Shown here piece by piece: positions 6,810 through 9,412 of a stretch of DNA of 9,412 nucleotides (within the stretch, counting starts at the first letter, position 1; every line of letters begins with the position of its first letter). The notes beneath the pieces are model-generated. The model saw only the letters and a list, made by a program, of their open reading frames with translations. It was not told the origin of the DNA and searched no databases. Origin of the DNA: Anaerolinea thermophila (lineage in GTDB: Bacteria; Chloroflexota; Anaerolineae; Anaerolineales; Villigracilaceae); the NCBI GenBank assembly GCA_022729775.1, contig DZBA01000112.1:1-9412 (forward strand). Reading direction: 5' to 3'. The position numbers were made by a program, and so were the translations under genes.

Positions 6810-8447
6810 ATGAGCAAGAAAAACAAATTAAGAATCATCCCGCTTGGGGGCTTGGGCGAAGTGGGAAAAAACATGATGGCGTATGAATTCGGAAACGACA
6901 TCATCGTTGTAGACGCGGGCATTATGTTCCCGCATAACGACATGCTTGGGGTGGATTACATCATCCCCGACTTCGAGTATTTACTCAAAAAAGCAGACCG
7001 TGTTCGCGCGTTGATTATTACGCATGGACACGAAGACCACATCGGCGCGATTCAGCACTTCATCGAACAAATCAACGTGCCAATCTACGCCACGCCGTTG
7101 ACGCGCGGGTTGATAGAAGGGAAGCTGGCGCGCAACGACGCGCAGCACAAGGCGCGCTTCAAAACCATTCAAGCAGGCGAGAGTTCCAACATCGGCGTTT
7201 TCAAAGTGGAATATTTTCATGTCAGCCATTCCATTCCCGACGCAGTAAGTTTGGGAATTACAACGCCCGCTGGATTGATCGTTCACATGAGCGATTTCAA
7301 ATTCGACCACACGCCGGTAGACGGATGGGCAACAGACTTTGCCAAGCTCGCGGAATTTTCCACGCGCGGCGTAGACCTTCTGCTTTCCGATTCGACCAAC
7401 GCGGAGCGTCCCGGCTGGACTCCATCCGAAAAGGTGATTGGTCCCGCGTTTGATAAAGTTTTTGCCGAAGCAAAAGGGCGCGTGATTGTAGCGACATTCG
7501 CGTCGCTTATTTCGCGCGTGCAACAAGTCGCGGATGCGGCAGTCAAAAGCGGACGCAAGATGGCGCTGGCGGGTCCAAGCATGGTGGACAATGTTAAAAT
7601 CGCGCGAAAATTGAAATATCTGGAAATCTCGGATGATGTGATTGTGCCGCTCGAACAGGCATTGAGTATGCAAGAGCATAAAGTGGTGTTGATGTGTACC
7701 GGCTCGCAGGGAGAACCATCATCCATTGTGGGCAGGCTTTCCGCGGGGACAAACCGCCAATTTGACCTTAAGCCAAACGACACGATTGTGCTTTCATCGC
7801 ATCCCATTCCCGGCAACGAAGAGTCTGTCAGCAAGACTATCAACCGGTTATTAAGGCGCGGGGCAAAAGTCATTGACGATGGCGTTGCGCCTATCCATGT
7901 TTCCGGTCACGCCTCGCAAGAAGAGCAAAAGCTCCTGATTAATATTGTGCGCCCCAAACATTTCATGCCCATTCACGGCGAATTGCGAATGTTAATGCGC
8001 CATGCCGAGCTCGCAAAAGAAGTCGGCGTGGAAGAAGAAAATATTATCGTCGTTGAAAATGGTCAGGTGGTGGAATTGATTGGCAACAAAATTCAACTCG
8101 CGGAGCGCATCCCCGGCAGCTATATCTTTGTAGATGGCGAATCCATCGGCGATATTGACCATGACATTATGAAAGAACGCAGCCAACTGGCGCGAAACGG
8201 AATCCTGCTGATTGACATTAGCCTAGATAAACGCACCGGCAAGCTCTTACACGATCCTGAGATTCTCACGCGCGGATTTGTCACCTCTGAAGAAGCGGAG
8301 ACGCTGCTGCCCGAAGTCCGCAAGCGCGTGATGAAAGTCGTCAATGAAGGCAAAAACAGCGAAAAAGATATTGTCAGCACTATTAAGAGCTACCTGCACC
8401 AAGAGACAAAACGGAAACCGATGGTGTTTGTAACGCTCAGTAAATAA
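6810..8447 (+). CDS. rnj: Ribonuclease J (metallo-beta-lactamase/beta-CASP RNase)
   Basis: RNase J is a zinc-dependent enzyme with 5'-to-3' exonuclease and endonuclease activity, central to mRNA decay and rRNA maturation in bacteria that lack or supplement RNase E. The 545 residues match the family's usual length (about 550). The metallo-beta-lactamase motif THGHEDH gives H72, H74, D76 and H77. Further metal ligands are H140 in FHVSHSIPDA, D162 in MSDFKFD and H389 in MPIHGE. The beta-CASP insert runs roughly from 205 to 350, after SDSTNAERPGWTPSE, and holds VLMCTGSQGEP and SHPIPGNE. SGHAS places H367, a phosphate-binding residue in known structures. The last 90 residues or so fit the C-terminal dimer-related domain. 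The start MSKKNKLRIIPLGGLGEVGKN is typical. The best ribosome site, GAGG at 6793-6796, is 13 bases from the ATG, rather far. All key residues are present, so it should be active. Confidence 0.96.
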   Translation: MSKKNKLRIIPLGGLGEVGKNMMAYEFGNDIIVVDAGIMFPHNDMLGVDYIIPDFEYLLKKADRVRALIITHGHEDHIGAIQHFIEQINVPIYATPLTRGLIEGKLARNDAQHKARFKTIQAGESSNIGVFKVEYFHVSHSIPDAVSLGITTPAGLIVHMSDFKFDHTPVDGWATDFAKLAEFSTRGVDLLLSDSTNAERPGWTPSEKVIGPAFDKVFAEAKGRVIVATFASLISRVQQVADAAVKSGRKMALAGPSMVDNVKIARKLKYLEISDDVIVPLEQALSMQEHKVVLMCTGSQGEPSSIVGRLSAGTNRQFDLKPNDTIVLSSHPIPGNEESVSKTINRLLRRGAKVIDDGVAPIHVSGHASQEEQKLLINIVRPKHFMPIHGELRMLMRHAELAKEVGVEEENIIVVENGQVVELIGNKIQLAERIPGSYIFVDGESIGDIDHDIMKERSQLARNGILLIDISLDKRTGKLLHDPEILTRGFVTSEEAETLLPEVRKRVMKVVNEGKNSEKDIVSTIKSYLHQETKRKPMVFVTLSK

Positions 8448-8494
8448 CTCAGCTTACGCAGAACGTCCCAAAGGGTTGAGAAGATACACAAAAA

Positions 8495-8523
8495 AATCGC
8501 CATATCATTTTGATATGGCGATT
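8495..8523 (-). terminator. Strong intrinsic terminator between convergent genes
   Basis: A perfect 13-pair stem, AATCGCCATATCA with TGATATGGCGATT, closes on a three-base loop. On the minus strand it is followed by seven T, which makes it an excellent terminator for the membrane-protein gene ending at 8543. On the plus strand the tail is the poorer TAAATTTAAG, so it would end RNase J transcripts less cleanly, though the same stem would still shield their 3' end. Confidence 0.85.
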
Positions 8524-8560
8524 AAATTTAAGTCGCAAACTTTTATGGCGTAAATTTAAG
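8514..8560. repeat. Short direct duplication spanning the end of the membrane-protein gene and its terminator
   Basis: TATGGCGATTAAATTTAAG (8514-8532) and TATGGCGTAAATTTAAG (8544-8560) differ only by a two-base insertion and start 30 bases apart. The second copy holds the last codons and stop of the minus-strand gene; the first forms one arm and the tail of the terminator hairpin. Confidence 0.7.
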
Positions 8561-9391
8561 GTTGAAAATCGTCGCGTCTAAATTGATGACGGGCAGCGAG
8601 CGATATCCGATAAACATATTGTGGATTGTATAGTTCAGGGGCCAATTGGAAAGAATGCCCTGACCATCTATCCACAAGGAGAATTTTCCGCCGCGTAAAA
8701 TAACTTGGGGATGAAAAACTCCGTCCGCAAAAGGCAGATAAAAATTCGCTACAATTTCTTTGCCTGACGGCATATCGCGCACATCCACCACGTCGCCATG
8801 TTGAATGACAAATAAAATGCCCTTGGAGTTAAGCGTATTCCCCTCAAAAAAGCCAAACCACAACTCGCTGTTATCGAGGCGCTTCACGCGGACAGAAAAA
8901 TCGAACTTTGTCCAATCTTGCCAAGGGGTGAAGATGCCGTATTCATGCGCAGTAATATCGGAATGGGTTGCGGCAAGCGTAAGCGCGCCATCATCTGCGG
9001 TCATGCCCCACGCGGCAAGGTCATAGCATAAACCAGGTTCCGGGAGGGATTCGCCCGCCAAACTGGTATCCCAGATTTCACCGCTGATGCAGTTCCGCTT
9101 CCAATCGTCACCCGGCAGGCAAGTCCGCGTGAAGGTGCAGGGAAGTTGGGTTTCGGATACTTTTGGCAGCGGGGTTGGGGTATATACCATTAAAGTAGAT
9201 TCGAGCAGCGGCATATTCATGGAAGTGAACGTAGGAGTGGAAGTTACTTCGGGAAAAATTTTAGGGAGAATAGAAGGAAGGCTTGCAACAAAAATTCCGC
9301 CAATACACACCACGATTTGCACCCACACTGGAATAAACAGCGCAAGTTGCTCTAATAAATTCTTCTTCTCTTTTTTTTCAGATGGAATCAT
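8543..9391 (-). CDS. Membrane-anchored extracytoplasmic protein of unknown function, possible beta-sandwich domain
   Basis: I do not recognise a named family for this 282-residue protein. Residues 1-11 are strongly charged (SEKKEKK), followed by one hydrophobic segment at about 16-41, consistent with a single-pass anchor with the N-terminus inside. A Pro/Thr/Ser-rich stalk covers about 45-80 (STPTFTS, YTPTPLPK), then comes an outside domain of about 200 residues. Its first part carries four cysteines (C85, C91, C101, C120), possibly disulfide-bonded. The rest alternates short beta-like stretches: FDFSVRVKR, SELWFGFFEG, GILFVIQHG, PQVILRGGKFSLWIDGQ, MFIGYRS and ATIFNLKF at the end. That pattern recalls concanavalin A-like or LamG/DUF1080-type carbohydrate-binding sandwiches, but this is a fold guess only. 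A start at TTG 9403 is possible, yet ATG 9391 fits better because GGGAG stands five bases before it. Its promoter lies beyond the right edge. Confidence 0.75.
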   Translation of the reverse strand: MIPSEKKEKKNLLEQLALFIPVWVQIVVCIGGIFVASLPSILPKIFPEVTSTPTFTSMNMPLLESTLMVYTPTPLPKVSETQLPCTFTRTCLPGDDWKRNCISGEIWDTSLAGESLPEPGLCYDLAAWGMTADDGALTLAATHSDITAHEYGIFTPWQDWTKFDFSVRVKRLDNSELWFGFFEGNTLNSKGILFVIQHGDVVDVRDMPSGKEIVANFYLPFADGVFHPQVILRGGKFSLWIDGQGILSNWPLNYTIHNMFIGYRSLPVINLDATIFNLKFTP

Positions 9392-9396
9392 TTTTT

Positions 9397-9401
9397 CTCC
9401 C
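9397..9401 (-). promoter_or_regulatory. Ribosome binding site deciding the start of the membrane-protein gene
   Basis: GGGAG on the minus strand is five bases upstream of the ATG at 9391-9389. A TTG start at 9403 would put this Shine-Dalgarno inside the coding region, so the ATG is preferred and the protein is 282 residues long. Confidence 0.7.
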
Positions 9402-9412
9402 AAATATTACGA

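Noticed and set aside
6981..7873. Two long minus-strand open frames (232 and 196 codons) opposite RNase J
   Set aside because: The plus strand encodes RNase J with all catalytic motifs over the same bases; the opposite frames have composition typical of antisense shadows.
9392..9403. A TTG start four codons upstream for the membrane-protein gene
   Set aside because: Its codons overlap the GGGAG ribosome site that serves the ATG at 9391; the ATG is the better start.

Overview
The window holds five protein genes, one cut by the left edge, plus several well-formed control sites. The organism is probably a bacterium of the Chloroflexota, class Anaerolineae. This is inferred from the mix of a stand-alone RNase J, a very large PAS/GAF/HD-GYP sensor, a membrane-anchored protein with a Pro/Thr-rich stalk and a medium G+C content. 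No rRNA or marker gene proves it.

Left block (minus strand, 1-2311): a GntR/HutC-type regulator is followed by urocanate hydratase (hutU). The regulator's stop codon TAA directly abuts the hutU ATG, so the two form one transcription and translation unit for histidine breakdown. A near-consensus promoter (TTGACG, 17 bases, TATGAT) lies upstream of the regulator, and an 18-base palindrome covers the expected transcription start. This is the layout of an autoregulated hut operon.

Middle block (plus strand, 2386-6599): a 1366-residue protein with two membrane segments, six PAS domains, two GAF domains and an intact C-terminal HD-GYP domain. It is most likely a membrane-tethered multi-signal cyclic-di-GMP phosphodiesterase.

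Right-middle block (plus strand, 6600-8447): a consensus promoter (TTGACA, 17 bases, TATACT) starts 9 bases after the previous stop codon. A leader of about 165 bases with two clear hairpins follows, then the gene for ribonuclease J.

Right end (minus strand, 8448-9412): a gene for a single-pass membrane protein with an exported domain of about 200 residues, not firmly assigned. It converges on the RNase J gene. Between them lies a strong hairpin terminator, one arm of which looks like a duplicate of the end of the membrane-protein gene.

The genes do not form one pathway: a hut operon, a c-di-GMP sensor, a core RNA-decay enzyme and an envelope protein stand next to each other. No phage, transposon, CRISPR array, tRNA or defence system is visible. 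The most interesting material lies in the regulatory DNA and in the duplicated sensor modules.
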